Positions 62,175 through 64,000 of a stretch of 64,000 bases of DNA are shown in pieces. Position 1 is the stretch's first letter; each line of letters begins with the position of its first letter. The position numbers and the translations under genes are program-made. Under the pieces are notes generated by a model. The model was not told where the DNA came from and did no database searches. It saw nothing but the letters and a program-made list of their open reading frames with translations. The DNA comes from Hydrangea macrophylla. Its lineage: Eukaryota > Streptophyta > Magnoliopsida > Cornales > Hydrangeaceae. Where the stretch lies: positions 75,755,169 through 75,819,168 of the forward strand of contig CM066988.1 in NCBI GenBank assembly GCA_033977485.1. Direction: 5' to 3'.

Positions 62175-62436
62175 GTGGTTTTGTGTGTTTATTTAGGCTT
62201 GCTGAATTTATGAGAGAGAGTTAGAGAGAAAGTGATACATAGTTTATATACATACACCAGATATATATATACATACACACAAATTTATATACTCTCAGTT
62301 CTGAGAGAAGAAGAAGAAGAATAAGAGGAGAGAAAGAGAAGGAGAAGTGACTGTGGACACGCGGAATTCCACCTCTTATTTGTTTGAAATTTTTTGAAAA
62401 GGGAAAAGAAAAGGAAAAGGTATGTTGAAAACAGAT

Positions 62437-64000
62437 ACAGAGTCGCCACTTGGTCTTTAAGGAACCAAGAAACCTAATTTGACTCACCCAAATGGATAAA
62501 GGGCACCGGCCTTTCATAACCAAAGAACTTGGCTCGGGGTTTTGGTACGAGAGAGGAAGGAGCCTTTGTCATGACTAAAACACCCTCAACTCGCCCCGTC
62601 TTTCGACGGGCCTCAATTAGCATCCAAATAATCATATTATACTATGTTTGGTTCGACAGTTAATATTTATAATAAGTATATTACATCACATAAGAAACTT
62701 GAAATGGAAGATCTAAAGATAAAATATCATTCATAAGATCTAAGCCAAGTATCACACAATGCAAAGTGAAAGATCACACGAACAAACCTAGGAAAAATCG
62801 TCTAATCACATATCAAGTAATTAAGTTTCCCTAATCTAGAGGGGACATGAATTGTTCTTGAAACAAATAAATAAAGAAATCAAAATATGCTTAGCAAGCT
62901 AGTATGATGCATGTTAATCTTTAAGAAAAGAAGACCTCTCAATCCCCGGGACGGATGAGAAAGGAAGATTAGATCGAGGGGGAAGTATGAACGTGTGATC
63001 AAATTCATTCCTTATAATCTTCTTAGATTAGGAGTCACAAAAGCCCCAAATCTTTGCATGGATGAAATGTATGTATCTACAATGTGCCAAGGTTGTAGTG
63101 TGTTTTGCGTTCATGGATTCCTAGAATGACTTAGAAGTCTAGAATGTGTATGAATGAATGAAGGAAATCATCATGGGATATGTAAAAATATGGTATGGAT
63201 CATTTCCTAAGACATAAACAAATTTGGAGTACATATAAGCATCAAATCAAAGTATGGAAGTAAAAGCATGCTTGCTGTGAATAGTGGACAGAACAGTGAC
63301 TTGATCTTGTGGAAAATGAAAAGTAGGGTTAGGAATGTTTTCAATGCATGATTTTCTATGGAAATCATCCTTAGTGTGTATAGAACACAAATCAAAAGGC
63401 CAATCCTCATTAACTATTACAGATTGAGAGAAATCATATAAACAATAGAGGTTACTCAGAAACAGAGTTCGTATTGTCGACTGAAATGTTAGAAAATATT
63501 ATAAAATGAAAAAAAAGAAAGATCTAGAGGCCCATATTATACAGAAAGTTCCCTAAGACATTGAAGTTCAAGGGAAAAATAATTTGGGACCACTCGTTTT
63601 GGAAAAGTTTTCTGTAAAACAAGTTGAAAGTCAACGAAGCTGCTGTGACAGCAAAGGCAGAATATCTGGAGAGAATGTTTGGACCAAAATGGAATCCTTC
63701 CATGTATCTCCAAGTCAAACCAAAAATCATGGGTGTTCCCTAATGAGTTAGGAAGAATTTTCAAGTGGTCTTGCATCCATACATTGAGTATTGAGTTCTA
63801 GAGAAATCTTTGAGCTCAGATCATTCACTGTTTTGACTCACTGTTTTAAAGATTTTGGGAAAAACTTGAGTTTTCTTTCTTGAGATCAAAATGAGAGGGT
63901 TTGAGAGGGGTTTTGAAATAGAGGTTTTGAAAGTATATTTTCAACATCAAATAGAGATTATGACCTCTTGGAATATCAACATCAAACTCATCATCAAGAA
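62437..64000 (-). repeat. Tat/Ogre-like LTR-derived sequence, minus strand
   Basis: On the minus strand the priming-site-like GTGGCGACTCTGTATC lies at 62437-62449. It is preceded (to the right on the + strand) by LTR-end-like blocks: GGCCGGTGCCCTTTATCC and GGCTCCTTCCTCTCTCGTACC. The rest of the window is noncoding and probably the same LTR. A priming site next to LTR-type sequence supports the orientation. No right end within the window. Confidence 0.45.

Larger units (their letters stand above)
61790..62436 (+). repeat. Old chromovirus 3' LTR (partial)
   Basis: Starts TGCAATACCCTATATTTTC. It contains a palindrome cluster (61890-62125) and a TATA-like CCTATATATGTGG (62166) with GA-rich sequence downstream. 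Near 62440 it is replaced by a Tat-like sequence in minus orientation, so the end is probably missing. Confidence 0.6.

Overview
The window is nuclear DNA of a flowering plant, most likely a eudicot. It is AT-rich and intron-bearing, and it is packed with plant LTR retrotransposons (Ty1/copia, Ty3/gypsy chromovirus, Athila-like and Tat/Ogre-like), an RTE-type LINE, and non-autonomous hAT, Mutator-like and PIF/Harbinger elements. No bacterial, organellar or viral gene set is present. Only one host gene could be supported.

Host gene: a plant DUF1365-family protein of 301 codons plus stop, on the + strand, with five exons: 17043-17353, 21902-22013, 22847-22939, 31385-31585 and 34521-34709. All four introns have GT-AG borders and the reading frame is intact throughout. 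The gene spans 17.7 kb only because its introns are filled with mobile DNA. Intron 1 holds a 5'-truncated RTE LINE, intron 2 a 184-bp Mutator-like MITE, intron 3 a complete copia element in antisense, and intron 4 an 881-bp hAT-type element and a very small TRIM. Two MITEs lie almost back to back just upstream of the start codon.

Left part (1-17 kb): noncoding Tat/Ogre-like sequence with several tandem-repeat arrays (740-2590) and an LTR (2683-4894). Next comes a chromovirus-like LTR remnant in reverse orientation (about 5340-7400). A complete but degenerate 5.1-kb copia element (9885-15000, minus strand) is inserted in further Tat-like DNA. A hAT MITE (15345-16001) and the promoter-proximal MITEs follow.

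Middle (34.7-43 kb): intergenic, no convincing gene. A 1.1-kb PIF/Harbinger-like element (39605-40690) sits 25 bp from an 827-bp foldback-type element that contains a 400-bp T-rich tract (40716-41542).

Right part (43-64 kb): an Athila-like gag-protease-only element (minus strand, about 43.0-47.8 kb), then an old + strand chromovirus. Its 5' LTR is split by a younger 8.74-kb Tekay/Del-type gypsy element (48807-57549, minus strand, perfect 5-bp target duplication). The interior of the old element is further damaged by a Helitron-like end and a hAT MITE. The window closes in Tat-like LTR sequence on the minus strand.

The most unusual structure is a recurring one: clusters of short degenerate palindromes inside several LTR-type sequences (6628-6672, 47676-47785, 48040-48215, 61890-62125). 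The core word differs by family (AATCGATT-like or CTCGCGCGAG-like). No known feature type accounts for them.
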